Positions 48,163 through 56,537 of a stretch of 64,000 nt of DNA are shown here, piece after piece (position 1 is the first letter of the stretch; every line of letters begins with the position of its first letter). Under the pieces are notes generated by a model. The model did no database searches and was not told the origin of the DNA. It saw nothing but the letters and a program-made list of their open reading frames with translations. This DNA is from Croceicoccus mobilis (GTDB lineage: Bacteria > Pseudomonadota > Alphaproteobacteria > Sphingomonadales > Sphingomonadaceae): NCBI RefSeq assembly GCF_001661965.1, contig NZ_LYWZ01000011.1, forward strand, positions 62,001-126,000, in the 5' to 3' direction. Position numbers and translations under genes: made by a program.

Positions 48163-49443
48163 ATGTCGCTTTCCTTTTTCGGCCATAATGGCCGCCGCCT
48201 GCCTTTCACCGCGCTCGCCATCACTCTGGCGGCTGCCGCCCCCACTGCAGCCAATGCAACCGATGGCTATTTCCTCAACGGAGCAGGCGCCAAGGCCAAG
48301 GGCGCGGGCGGGGTCGAGATCGCGATGCCGCAGGATGCCCTTGCCATTTCGGTCAACCCGGCGACAGCGATGGAAATCGGACACCGCCTCGACGTCGGCG
48401 TAGAGATTTTCGTCCCCGACCGCGGCGCCAGCATTTCGGGCAATGCAGCCGGGCTTGACGGTAAATATTCGGGCAATGGCGCCAATCCCTTCGTCCTTCC
48501 GGAAGCGGCCTATGTCCGTCCGCTGTCGGACCGTCTTGCCGTGGGCATCGCCATTAACGGCAATGGAGGGATGAACACCCATTACAAGACCAACCCCTTC
48601 GCCAGCTTTGGCGCCAGCGGTCCGGCGGGCGTCAACCTGCGCCAGATCATGATTTCCCCCACCGCCGCGTATAAGGTGGCACAGGGGCATTCGGTCGGCG
48701 TTTCACCGGTCATCGTTCTGCAAAGCTTCAAGATGCATGGCGCGCAGCCCTTTGCCGCCTACTCGCAGGATCCCGAAAACTTCACGAACAATGGCACGGA
48801 CTGGAGCGCTGGCGTCGGCGTTCGCGTCGGCTATCTCGGTTCGATCGGCGAAAGCGTGAAGATCGGCGCGTTTTACCAGTCGAAGATCAATGCCGGTGAT
48901 TTCGATGATTATGCCGGGCTGTTCGCCGAAAAGGGCGGGTTCGACATTCCCGCTTCCTGGGGCTTTGGCGCTTCGGTAAAGGCAAGCGACGCACTGACCG
49001 TCGGGGCCGATTACAAGCGGATCGACTATTCGGATGTCCAGTCGGTGGGCAATCCGGTCGACAGCCTTTTTCAGGGCGTCCCCTTTGGCGCCGATGGCGG
49101 CCCCGGCTTCGGCTGGCGCGACATCGACGTCTGGAAAGTGGGCGCGATCTATCGCGCCTCCCCGGCGCTGACCCTGCGCGCAGGCTACGGCCGTTCCGAC
49201 AATCCGGTGCCCCGTTCGCAGACCCTGCTCAATGTTTTTGCACCCGGCGTGGTGCGCGGCCATTACACGCTGGGCGCAACGGTAAAGATCGGTGATGGCG
49301 CCGATGTCACTGCCTATGCGATGCGCGCACCGCGTCAGACCGTGCGCGGGTCCGGATCGATCCCGGCCAGCTTTGGCGGCGGAGAGGCCGATGTATATCT
49401 TGCCGAAACCGCGGTCGGGCTGTCTTTCGGCCTGTCGCTTTAA
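48163..49443 (+). CDS. FadL/OmpP1/TodX family outer membrane transport protein, copy 1
   Basis: A 426 aa outer membrane beta-barrel. The signal peptide runs to about residue 34 (FTALAITLAAAAPTAANA), followed by TDGYFLNGAGAKAKGAGGVE, a FadL-family N-terminus that plugs the barrel. The C-terminus alternates hydrophobic residues and ends FGLSL. FadL proteins admit long-chain fatty acids or other hydrophobic substrates. A paralogue lies at 59886-61184. There is no obvious cotranscribed partner, and the substrate is unknown. Confidence 0.9.
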   Translation: MSLSFFGHNGRRLPFTALAITLAAAAPTAANATDGYFLNGAGAKAKGAGGVEIAMPQDALAISVNPATAMEIGHRLDVGVEIFVPDRGASISGNAAGLDGKYSGNGANPFVLPEAAYVRPLSDRLAVGIAINGNGGMNTHYKTNPFASFGASGPAGVNLRQIMISPTAAYKVAQGHSVGVSPVIVLQSFKMHGAQPFAAYSQDPENFTNNGTDWSAGVGVRVGYLGSIGESVKIGAFYQSKINAGDFDDYAGLFAEKGGFDIPASWGFGASVKASDALTVGADYKRIDYSDVQSVGNPVDSLFQGVPFGADGGPGFGWRDIDVWKVGAIYRASPALTLRAGYGRSDNPVPRSQTLLNVFAPGVVRGHYTLGATVKIGDGADVTAYAMRAPRQTVRGSGSIPASFGGGEADVYLAETAVGLSFGLSL

Positions 49444-49541
49444 AGCAGCGGGACTGCGATAAACCCTTGGCTTCCGGAACATTACGGATAACGCGGTCCG
49501 CATAACCGCGCTAGGCAAGTAATTACCGACCAGGAGCGACA

Positions 49542-49598
49542 ATGTCGTTTTGGACCGAAACCGAAAAGGAAAGGTCCTGGACCGAGATTGCGCGATAA
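49542..49598 (+). CDS. Candidate 18 aa leader peptide
   Basis: ATG 49542 follows AGGAG with 5 nt spacing. The peptide reads MSFWTETEKERSWTEIAR, rich in charged residues with two Trp. It ends 11 nt before a terminator-like hairpin. Layout is like an attenuator or a short peptide gene with its own sRNA terminator. No family is recognised. It does not resemble DUF1127. Confidence 0.35.
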   Translation: MSFWTETEKERSWTEIAR

Positions 49599-49609
49599 TC
49601 GGTCGATAG

Positions 49610-49683
49610 AACCTGCGGCGATCCCCAAAACATGATGCCCCGACATGGGCATCACGGGCCGGGGGAAGCCGCAGGTTTTGTCT
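49610..49683 (+). ncRNA. Nested hairpin, terminator-like or structured leader RNA
   Basis: The outer stem AACCTGCGGC (49610-49619) pairs perfectly with GCCGCAGGTT (49668-49677). Inside, TCCCC (49622-49626) pairs with GGGGA (49662-49666). The inner hairpin TGATGCCC (49633-49640) pairs perfectly with GGGCATCA (49647-49654), with loop CGACAT. The outer stem is followed by TTTTGTCTTT. No known riboswitch signature was recognised. Confidence 0.5.
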
Positions 49684-49701
49684 TTGGGCGCATTTCACGC
49701 C

Positions 49702-49777
49702 CCTCCTCCCATTACATCCGTATATTCACCAGATGCAGCCGCGCCCGCCTCCGGCCTAAATGGTCATGGGAAGGAGG
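49702..49777 (+). promoter_or_regulatory. Possible anti-Shine-Dalgarno pairing before the esterase gene
   Basis: CCTCCTCCC (49702-49710) can pair with GGGAAGGAGG (49768-49777), giving CCUCC/GGAGG and CCC/GGG blocks, and so could occlude the esterase ribosome binding site. Needs structural confirmation. Confidence 0.35.
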
Positions 49778-49783
49778 CCGATC

Positions 49784-51121
49784 ATGGGCATCGAGACAAG
49801 AACCGGAGATGCACGCGACAACAAGGCCCTGCATCATCTGCTGCACCGTGTCGCCGAACCGCTGCCCAACCCGTCAAACGCCGAAGCCTTTGGCGAATTT
49901 TTCGACCGCTTTGGCGATGCGCGCGTCGTGCTGCTGGGCGAATGCACCCATGGGACCAGCGAATTCTATCGCGCCCGCTCCGCCATCACGCGCCGCCTGA
50001 TAGAGAGGCACGGCTTTTCCATCGTCGCGGTAGAGGCCGACTGGCCCGACGCCGCTCGCATCGACGAATATGTCCGCCACCGCGCGCCGCGCCCGCGCCG
50101 CGGGGATGTGTTCGCGCGATTTCCGACATGGATGTGGCGCAATCTGGAAGTGCTGGAATTTGCCGATTGGCTGAAGGGGCACAATGCATCCCGCGCGGAA
50201 GAGGATCGAGCTTCGTTCCATGGCCTCGACGTCTATAGCCTCGACGAATCCATGCATGCGGTTATCGCCTACCTCGACAAGGCGGATCCCGCTGCCGCCG
50301 AAAGAGCGCGCAGGCGCTATGGCTGCCTCGAACCTTGGGCAGAAGAACCTGCTGCCTATGGCCATGCCGTCATGCGCGCCGGGATGGACAGCTGCGAAGA
50401 CGTGGCCGTCGCACAGCTTCGCGCCATGCTGGACGAGCGGCTTGGCCGCATGCGCGAGGATGGGGAAAGCTGGTTCGACGCCGTGCAGAATGCGCGCATC
50501 GTCGTTGCGGCAGAACGTTATTACCGCGCCATGTATCGCGGCGGTGTCGACAGCTGGAACCTGCGCGACCGGCACATGTTCGGCACGCTTGAGGCACTGC
50601 TCGCCCATCGCGGCGATCATGCACGGGCCGTTGTCTGGGCGCATAATTCGCATATCGGCAATGCTGCGGCGACCGCGATGGGCTGGCGCGGCGAATTCAA
50701 CATCGGTGAATTGTGCCACATGGCGCATGGCGACGAAGCGGTCGCCATCGGCTTTGGCACCGACCGTGGGCATGTCGCCGCCGCCAGCGATTGGGGCGGC
50801 GACATGGAAATCAAGTCGGTCCGCCCGGCCCGCCCTGATAGCTGGGAACATGCGTTCCGCCACGCAGGGCAGGCCCGCTCGCTCACCGACTGGCGCGGCC
50901 CCGCCCACCGCTACTTGGCCGAGGCGCTTCGCGGCCCCATGCTCGAACGCGCGATCGGCGTCGTCTATCGACCGGAAACCGAGCTTTTGAGCCATTATTT
51001 TGAAGCCGTGATGTGCGAGCAGTTCGATGCGTTCGTCTGGTTCGAGGAGACAACCCCCGTCTCTCCGCTGGGGAAGGAACATCCGCACGGCGCCCCCGAA
51101 ATCTGGCCATTCGGACTTTGA
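49784..51121 (+). CDS. Erythromycin esterase-like family protein
   Basis: A 445 aa member of the EreA/EreB-like (DUF/succinoglycan) hydrolase superfamily. Conserved catalytic blocks are VVLLGECTHGTSEFY, VAVEADWPDA, FHGLDVYSL, AVVWAHNSHIGNA and FGTDRGHVAA, containing the conserved Glu and His residues. Its true substrate is unlikely to be a macrolide. It is the first gene of an esterase-hydrolase-phosphoribosyltransferase operon. These domain types are fused or adjacent in other bacteria. The ATG at 49784 is preceded by AAGGAGG. It lies 3 nt before the next gene. Confidence 0.9.
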   Translation: MGIETRTGDARDNKALHHLLHRVAEPLPNPSNAEAFGEFFDRFGDARVVLLGECTHGTSEFYRARSAITRRLIERHGFSIVAVEADWPDAARIDEYVRHRAPRPRRGDVFARFPTWMWRNLEVLEFADWLKGHNASRAEEDRASFHGLDVYSLDESMHAVIAYLDKADPAAAERARRRYGCLEPWAEEPAAYGHAVMRAGMDSCEDVAVAQLRAMLDERLGRMREDGESWFDAVQNARIVVAAERYYRAMYRGGVDSWNLRDRHMFGTLEALLAHRGDHARAVVWAHNSHIGNAAATAMGWRGEFNIGELCHMAHGDEAVAIGFGTDRGHVAAASDWGGDMEIKSVRPARPDSWEHAFRHAGQARSLTDWRGPAHRYLAEALRGPMLERAIGVVYRPETELLSHYFEAVMCEQFDAFVWFEETTPVSPLGKEHPHGAPEIWPFGL

Positions 51122-51124
51122 CCC

Positions 51125-51784
51125 ATGGATGTCGCGACCCATAGCCCGCATTTCTTCCAACTCGGCCGGCGCGGCCTGCCTGCGGTGCTGCGCATGCCCG
51201 ACAGGGCGCATGGCATCGTCGTATTCGCCCATGGCAGCGGCAGCAGCCATCGCAGCCCGCGCAACAATTACGTGGCCGAGGCGCTGGGCGATGCTGGTCT
51301 TGCCACTTTGTTGTTCGACCTGCTGACCGTGGATGAAGAGCGCAATCGCGCAAATATATTCGACATCGCGCTCTTGTCATCGCGGCTGATCGAGGCAGTC
51401 CGCGAAATGCGGCTTGAACCGGCCTGCGCACATCTCCCCATCGGCCTGTTCGGCGCCAGCACTGGCGCAGGCGCGGCTCTTTATGCTGCGGGGCAGCGGC
51501 CAGAACTGTTTGGCGCCGTCGTATCGCGCGGGGGCAGGCCCGACCTGGCCGGACGCGATGCGCTGGAACATGTGCGCGCGCCCACGCAGCTTATCGTCGG
51601 CGGCGCCGACACGCAGGTTATCGCGTTGAACGAGGCGGCGGCCCGCCACCTGCGCTGCCCGCATGAACTCGTGATCGTAAAGGGGGCCGGGCACCTGTTC
51701 GAGGAGCCGGGCGCTCTGGCTGAAGTCATCGCCGAAGCGAAGCGATGGTTCCTGCTGCATCTGGCAGGGCGAAGAGAGCCATGA
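51125..51784 (+). CDS. Alpha/beta hydrolase (dienelactone hydrolase-like)
   Basis: A 219 aa serine hydrolase. It shows GIVVFAHGSGSSHRSPRNNY (the oxyanion region) and LFGASTGAGAALYAA, the GxSxG-like nucleophile elbow. The Asp is probably in LIVGGADTQVIA and the catalytic His in VKGAGHLFEEPG. The substrate is unknown. It begins 3 nt after the esterase and overlaps the phosphoribosyltransferase by 4 nt (ATGA), indicating coordinated synthesis. Confidence 0.9.
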   Translation: MDVATHSPHFFQLGRRGLPAVLRMPDRAHGIVVFAHGSGSSHRSPRNNYVAEALGDAGLATLLFDLLTVDEERNRANIFDIALLSSRLIEAVREMRLEPACAHLPIGLFGASTGAGAALYAAGQRPELFGAVVSRGGRPDLAGRDALEHVRAPTQLIVGGADTQVIALNEAAARHLRCPHELVIVKGAGHLFEEPGALAEVIAEAKRWFLLHLAGRREP

Positions 51785-52461
51785 GCGCGCAGATCCCCCT
51801 GCCCTTCCGAGACCGCCAGACGGCAGGCCGCCTGCTGGCGCATAGGTTGGAGCATCTGAGGGCTGAACATCCGATCATCCTTGCCCTGCCGCGCGGGGGC
51901 GTTCCGATCGGCTTTGAAATCGCTCGCGCGCTGGATGCGCAGCTGGAATTGCTGATGGTCCGTAAGCTGGGTGCGCCGGGCCATTCCGAATATGCGATCG
52001 GCGCAGTCGTCGATGGCGACGAGCCGCAAATGATCCTGAATGAAGAGGCGGTCAGGATCATCCGACCGGGCCGTGAATATCTGCAGGCGGAACTGGGGCG
52101 CCAACTCGTCGAGATGGAACGCCGCCGCCGCGCCTATATCGGGTCGCGGAAGATGCCGTCCCTGGCAGGCCGAACGATCATCATCGTCGACGACGGGATC
52201 GCGACCGGCTCAACCATTACCGCAGCATTGCAGGGCGCGCGACGCCGAAGTCCGGCAAGGCTGGTGCTCGCCGTCCCGGTCGCGCCCGCTGACGTCGTCC
52301 GAAGGCTGGAAAGTCTTTGCGACGAGATCGTGGTGCTGGCCACGCCCGAGCCGTTCTTTGCGGTGGGTCGGCATTACCGTCATTTCGACCAGGTTTCAGA
52401 CGATCAGGTCGTGCAATTGCTCAACGCCGCGACTCTGGACGGGCAAGGGCGCGAAAGCTGA
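51781..52461 (+). CDS. Phosphoribosyltransferase family protein
   Basis: A 226 aa type I PRTase-fold protein. LPFRDRQTAGRLLAHRL leads into LALPRGGVPIGFEIARAL and LMVRKLGAPGHSEYAIG. The PRPP loop is IIIVDDGIATGSTITAAL. The C-terminus has ATPEPFFAVGRHYRHFDQVS, the motif shared by PRTase-like proteins found with erythromycin esterase and alpha/beta hydrolase domains. The reaction is unknown. ATG 51781 overlaps the hydrolase stop. Confidence 0.92.
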   Translation: MSAQIPLPFRDRQTAGRLLAHRLEHLRAEHPIILALPRGGVPIGFEIARALDAQLELLMVRKLGAPGHSEYAIGAVVDGDEPQMILNEEAVRIIRPGREYLQAELGRQLVEMERRRRAYIGSRKMPSLAGRTIIIVDDGIATGSTITAALQGARRRSPARLVLAVPVAPADVVRRLESLCDEIVVLATPEPFFAVGRHYRHFDQVSDDQVVQLLNAATLDGQGRES

Positions 52462-52637
52462 TACCCACGGCATGGCCCGGGCGATATCATGCACCCTGTC
52501 CGCCCCGCGCATTTCAGGCCATGAGCTTGTTTCGCGAGGCACGATCCGCTGCCCCGCCATGTGCGGATATCCGGTGACCTGCCGGCAAGCCTTTCGCGAA
52601 CAAGACGTTTTCCAGCCCTCTTCCGTGATGGGCCGTG

Positions 52638-52654
52638 CGGGGCGTTTTGCCCCG
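52638..52654 (+). terminator. Small GC hairpin between the PRTase and FixL-like genes
   Basis: CGGGGC-GTTTT-GCCCCG, a perfect 6 bp stem with a 5 nt loop in the 259 nt gap between the two genes. No T tract follows. It may be a weak terminator of the esterase operon. Confidence 0.3.
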
Positions 52655-52720
52655 ATGGCAATCGTGCACGCCCGCAGGGAAAAAACGGGGCGCCCCTGCC
52701 GGGCGCGCCGATAATCGTGT

Positions 52721-54667
52721 ATGGTCACCGCGATCGTAAGCAGGTCAGGCAACAGCGGGTCAGGCATGCGTGCAGACTTGAAAGAGACCGCCCCAAGTTT
52801 CTTCCCGGAGGAGCTTGTCGGGCTGATGCTGGGGCAGGTCCCGGCGTCTTTCGCGCTGTTCGATGCCGACCTCAATTATATCCGCTGCAGCGATCGCTGG
52901 CTGATCGAGAACCAGCTGGAGGGCCGCGATCCGGCCGGCCACTCACTCTATGAAATCTGCCCCGTCGATGCAGAGGCCCTGCGCAGCTGCCACCAGGCGG
53001 TGTTGAAGGGTGAGACGGTCAGCAGCGAGCTTGAACGATGTCGTCGGCGCGATGGCCGGATCGACTGGCTGCGCTGGAGCATGGCACCATGGCATGGAAG
53101 CGACGGGCAGGTTGCGGGCATTCTCATCACCAATGAAGTGCCGACCGCCTCGCTTGAAGATCAGCTGCGCACCCATCTCCTTGACGAGGAACTGTCGCTG
53201 TTCATCGACATCGCGGACCAGTTCGCGCTCTGCATGCTGGACGACAGCGGGCATGTGACGATCTGGAACGCGGGCGCGGAGCGCATGTTCGGATGGAGCG
53301 AGGCCGAGGCGCTGGGCATGCCGCTTTCGCGAACGTTCGAGGCCGGCGAACGCGACCGGCAGGTACCGCAAAGGCAGCTAGATCTTGCGCGCAGCAATGG
53401 AACGTTTCGCGATCGCGGCTGGCGCGTGCGAAAGGACGGGTCGGTATTCCTGGCCGACATCACCATCAGCCTGATCGAGCGTGATGGAGCCCTGCCGGGC
53501 GGGTTTGGCCAGATCGTGCGCGACATCACCGTCGAGGACACGCAGTCCCGCTCGCTGGAGGCGAGTTCGGTTCTGCTGAACTCCATCCTCGAAACCGTGC
53601 CCGATGCGCTGATCGTGATCGATGAACGCGGCATCATCCTGTCATTCAGCAAGGCGGCGGAGGAATTGTTCGGCTATGGGCCGGACGAAGCCGTCGGGCA
53701 GAATGTATCGATGCTGATGCCCATGCCCGAACGCAAGGAGCACGACGGCTATCTGGCGCGCTATCGCCAGACCGGCGTGCCGCATATCATCGGCAGCCAT
53801 CGCCGCCTTATGGGGCAGCGCAAGGACGGGGCGATCTTCCCTCTCGAGCTCCGGGTGGGCGAAGCGTTTGGCGGTGGTCGCAGGCTTTTCGCGGGCTTTC
53901 TGCACGATCTCAGCACGAGCGAGGCAACCGAGGCGCGGCTGCACGAAACCCGCAGGGAGCTTGCCCAGATGGCCCGGCTTAGCGAAATGGGGACACTCGC
54001 GACGGCGATCGCGCATGACCTCAACCAGCCGCTGATGGCGATCGGCAATATCGTCCAGACGTGCGCCCAAACGATCCGCGATGGCGATGCGGCTGCGCTG
54101 GCGCACATGGCGGACGCGCTCGACGAGGCGGGCGCCGAAGCGATGCGAGCTGGCGAGATGATAAAGCGGCTGCGGCGCTTCCTGTCACGCGGAGAGCTGG
54201 AGCGCACGGAGGAGGACCCCGCCGCCATTGCGCGCGAGGCGTGCGAACTGGCCACGCGCGATGCGACATATCGCGGGATCGAGTGGTCGCTTTATCTCGA
54301 TGACAATCCCGCCCGGATATTGATCGACCGCGTCCAGATCCAGCAGGTGCTGATCAATCTCGTGCGCAATGCGATAGAAGCGATCGACCATGGCGGCCAT
54401 ATCGCAGTCGCCGTCACCCGTGATGGCCACGACATATGCTTCAGCGTCACCGATGACGGCCCAGGCATTGCGCCGGACCGGGAGGACAAGCTGTTCACGC
54501 CCTTCTCGACCACGAAACAGACCGGCATGGGGCTTGGCCTCGCCATCTGCAGGACGGTCGTGGAATCGCATGGCGGATCGATGTGGCATCAACGGGTCGC
54601 GAGCGGGGGGGCAAGCTTCCTCTTCACCATTCCAGCCCATGACGGGGAGAGCGTGGATGGCACCTGA
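52721..54667 (+). CDS. fixL: FixL-like haem PAS oxygen-sensor histidine kinase
   Basis: A 648 aa soluble kinase with three PAS domains (about 30-140, 155-275, 285-400). The third is a FixL haem PAS: LMPMPERKEHDGYLARYRQT with proximal His H341 and R347, then H355 in PHII and the distal Arg R361 (equivalent to His200, Arg206, His214 and Arg220 of Bradyrhizobium FixL). Ile218 and Gly219 equivalents are Ser359 and His360. The H-box is AIAHDLNQPLMAIG (H432), followed by a HATPase domain with DDGPGI and GMGLGLAICR. O2 binding would inhibit the kinase. An alternative start is ATG 52766. No membrane helices were seen. Confidence 0.9.
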   Translation: MVTAIVSRSGNSGSGMRADLKETAPSFFPEELVGLMLGQVPASFALFDADLNYIRCSDRWLIENQLEGRDPAGHSLYEICPVDAEALRSCHQAVLKGETVSSELERCRRRDGRIDWLRWSMAPWHGSDGQVAGILITNEVPTASLEDQLRTHLLDEELSLFIDIADQFALCMLDDSGHVTIWNAGAERMFGWSEAEALGMPLSRTFEAGERDRQVPQRQLDLARSNGTFRDRGWRVRKDGSVFLADITISLIERDGALPGGFGQIVRDITVEDTQSRSLEASSVLLNSILETVPDALIVIDERGIILSFSKAAEELFGYGPDEAVGQNVSMLMPMPERKEHDGYLARYRQTGVPHIIGSHRRLMGQRKDGAIFPLELRVGEAFGGGRRLFAGFLHDLSTSEATEARLHETRRELAQMARLSEMGTLATAIAHDLNQPLMAIGNIVQTCAQTIRDGDAAALAHMADALDEAGAEAMRAGEMIKRLRRFLSRGELERTEEDPAAIAREACELATRDATYRGIEWSLYLDDNPARILIDRVQIQQVLINLVRNAIEAIDHGGHIAVAVTRDGHDICFSVTDDGPGIAPDREDKLFTPFSTTKQTGMGLGLAICRTVVESHGGSMWHQRVASGGASFLFTIPAHDGESVDGT

Positions 54668-55340
54668 TCGGAAACTCGTCCATGTCGTCGACGACGAGGA
54701 GGCGATCCGCAGATCGCTCGATTTCCTCCTCAGCAATGCGGGATATCGCGTGCAGCGCTGGGAAAGCGCAGATGCCTTTCTGAAAGGGGCCGACCGCTTC
54801 GAGCCGGCTTGCGCAATGATCGACATGGCAATGCCCGGAATGAACGGCCTCGAACTACAGCGCGAGATGCAGCGGCTGGGCTTCAACTTCCCGGTCATCG
54901 TGCTCTCCGGACACGGCGATATTCCGGTCGCGGTGCAGGCGATGCAAGGAGGGGCCAGCGACTTCATCGAGAAGCCGGCCGACCGCAAGCAATTGCTGGC
55001 AGCGGTCGAATCCGCCTTCAGCAGGCTCTCCGATGAGGAACGGCAGCGCAATCAGGCCGATTGGGCCAAGGTGCAGATCGGCCACCTCACCGCGCGCGAA
55101 CGCGAGGTATTGGATGGTCTGGCCTGTGGCTTTCCGAACAAGACCATCGCCTTCGACCTTGGCATCAGCGCGCGCACGGTGGAGGTCTATCGCGCCAATG
55201 TCATGGCCAAGCTGAATGTCGGCAATTTCGCCGATGCCCTGCGTATCGCCTTTGCCGCGGGCCTCGGTTCAGAGCGTGGATGGCAGCGTGAGCACAATGC
55301 CGACGGCCAGTCCGCCGAACCTGCCGGCAGCAGCGACTGA
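54657..55340 (+). CDS. fixJ: FixJ-type response regulator
   Basis: A 227 aa regulator. Receiver domain with D56 in CAMIDMAMPGMNG and the conserved Lys in DFIEKPADR. The C-terminal LuxR-type HTH has HLTAREREVLDGLACG and AFDLGISARTVEVYRANVM, very close to FixJ. It overlaps the fixL stop by 11 nt and carries a GGGGAGAG ribosome binding site inside fixL. The usual target is a fixK-type gene; none lies in the window. Confidence 0.93.
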   Translation: MAPDRKLVHVVDDEEAIRRSLDFLLSNAGYRVQRWESADAFLKGADRFEPACAMIDMAMPGMNGLELQREMQRLGFNFPVIVLSGHGDIPVAVQAMQGGASDFIEKPADRKQLLAAVESAFSRLSDEERQRNQADWAKVQIGHLTAREREVLDGLACGFPNKTIAFDLGISARTVEVYRANVMAKLNVGNFADALRIAFAAGLGSERGWQREHNADGQSAEPAGSSD

Positions 55341-55357
55341 GCCGCCCCGAACGCATT

Positions 55358-55387
55358 CGCCCGCCGAAGGGGACGCTTCGGCGGGCG
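55358..55387. terminator. Terminator hairpin between fixJ and the universal stress gene
   Basis: A perfect 12 bp inverted repeat, CGCCCGCCGAAG/CTTCGGCGGGCG, with a 6 nt loop. It separates the convergent fixJ and usp genes. There is no clear T tract on either side, but strength and location suit a bidirectional stop. Confidence 0.55.
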
Positions 55388-55415
55388 AAACTTGCGCTGG
55401 ACGGGGTTGCGCAAG

Positions 55416-56216
55416 CTAATGAGCGAGGAAAAGCGGCAAGGTGCACTCTGTCAGCATGGTGCGGGTGACCCCGCCAAATATCCGTTCGGCGGCGCTGGGC
55501 ATGCCATAGGCTCCCATCACGATATATCCGGCATCGACGGCCATGGCATGGTCAATGATGATATGCGCGATCGTGCCGCGCGTCTCGCGCTCTACAAGGC
55601 TGACCGAAATGCCATGGCGCGAAAGATAGCTTGCCGCATCATGCATGGCGAAGGCACCGTCGGGGTTGTTGACCTCGATCATGCTGACTTCGCGCGCCTT
55701 TTTCAAAAGCGGAACGGCGGCACGCAATGCCGCGTTACTGGGGGCCGATCCGTCCCAAGCGATGACCACCGGTCGGGTGACATCGACGCCGCGACCTTCG
55801 GGCGGTACGGCCAGCATCGGGCGCCCGCCTTTCAGCGGCAATTGTTCGGGACGCCTGTCCTTATCCCCGTCAGGACCGCGTGAACGGGAGGACACGACAA
55901 CCATGTCGGCAAGTTCCGCATGGCTCTCGATCGCATTGGCCAGCGGCTCGTGCGATTCCTTCAGTGACCAAGGTACATCTTCGGCCGCAAGGCGGCGTTC
56001 GATTTCGGAGCGTAACCGGGTTTCGTCTTCACGAAGCTCTTCGACGAGCAAGGCTTCGGCCCCACCGCCGGTATAGTAATTTGAAACGATCATCGGCAGG
56101 GCCACCACTTCCAGGCAAGTGAGATGCCCATCGAGTGCGCGCGTCACATCAAGCGCCGCCTGCAGGCGGGCTTCTTGCCCATCATCGTCATGGACGAGGA
56201 GAAGGATGTTCTTCAT
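55416..56216 (-). CDS. Universal stress protein, tandem domains
   Basis: A 266 aa UspA-superfamily protein with two domains. The first domain starts MKNILLLVHDDD. The second begins near residue 148 (RPVVIAWDGSAPSNAALRAA) and ends in VMGAYGMPSAAERIFGGVT, the GxxGxxx..G(S/T) ATP-binding pattern. Tandem USPs often respond to hypoxia and other stress. Oriented toward fixLJ. Confidence 0.9.
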   Translation of the reverse strand: MKNILLLVHDDDGQEARLQAALDVTRALDGHLTCLEVVALPMIVSNYYTGGGAEALLVEELREDETRLRSEIERRLAAEDVPWSLKESHEPLANAIESHAELADMVVVSSRSRGPDGDKDRRPEQLPLKGGRPMLAVPPEGRGVDVTRPVVIAWDGSAPSNAALRAAVPLLKKAREVSMIEVNNPDGAFAMHDAASYLSRHGISVSLVERETRGTIAHIIIDHAMAVDAGYIVMGAYGMPSAAERIFGGVTRTMLTECTLPLFLAH

Positions 56217-56537
56217 GGCCGTTCTCTCCTGTTATCGCCGATCAGCCTAGGATGCGGCGCGATGGCCGGTATTGGGAAATGTACGGAGCTGCGTTCGGGT
56301 GGAAGAAGCGTCCTTCAATGGGCGGCCGCTTCAGCATGAAAGCATGAAGCCCCCTCGCCATGCTGTGCGGCCGCCTGTCGGGCAACCGACCGGCATGCAT
56401 CCTCTCCTCCGCATGGCCCGATGCCCGAATATAAGGACCCCGGCGCGATAACGATCAGGGCTTGCCGGCCACATTGGTGGCGTGGCGCCAATTATGACAT
56501 TGGGAATATTACGTAGGAAACCGGTGTCCGGCCCGCC
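56217..56537. other. 321 nt intergenic region between usp and the exchanger
   Basis: No gene seen. An ATTGG...CCAAT inverted repeat lies at 56473-56492. A TTACGTAG sequence, one base from the FixJ consensus GTAMGTAG, lies at 56509-56516. There is no clean FNR/FixK box (TTGAT-N4-ATCAA). Contains start-proximal promoter DNA for usp. Confidence 0.45.
56509..56516 (+). promoter_or_regulatory. Possible FixJ-box (TTACGTAG)
   Basis: Differs by one base from the FixJ-binding consensus GTAMGTAG known from Sinorhizobium. It lies 293 nt upstream of the usp start and 22 nt from the exchanger stop. The distance from usp is large for a FixJ site, and a similar motif occurs at 7425 by chance, so this is weak. 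Confidence 0.2.

Larger units (their letters stand above)
49444..49783 (+). other. 340 nt leader region upstream of the esterase operon
   Basis: No long gene. It holds an 18-codon ORF with AGGAG ribosome binding site (49542-49598), a nested terminator-like hairpin (49610-49677) with UUUUGUCUUU, and a CCUCCUCCC tract (49702-49710) able to pair with the esterase ribosome binding site (49768-49777). A GGAAC hexamer-like element at 49476 lacks the matching -10 of a general-stress sigma promoter. Confidence 0.5.

Noticed and set aside
49476-49500. GGAAC as the -35 of a general-stress (EcfG) promoter
   Set aside because: No CGTT-like -10 at the expected 16-17 nt distance.
49700-49710. CuckooS-type sRNA with CCUCCUCCC after a DUF1127 ORF
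   Set aside because: The upstream small ORF is not DUF1127; only the tract is shared, so the family name was not used.
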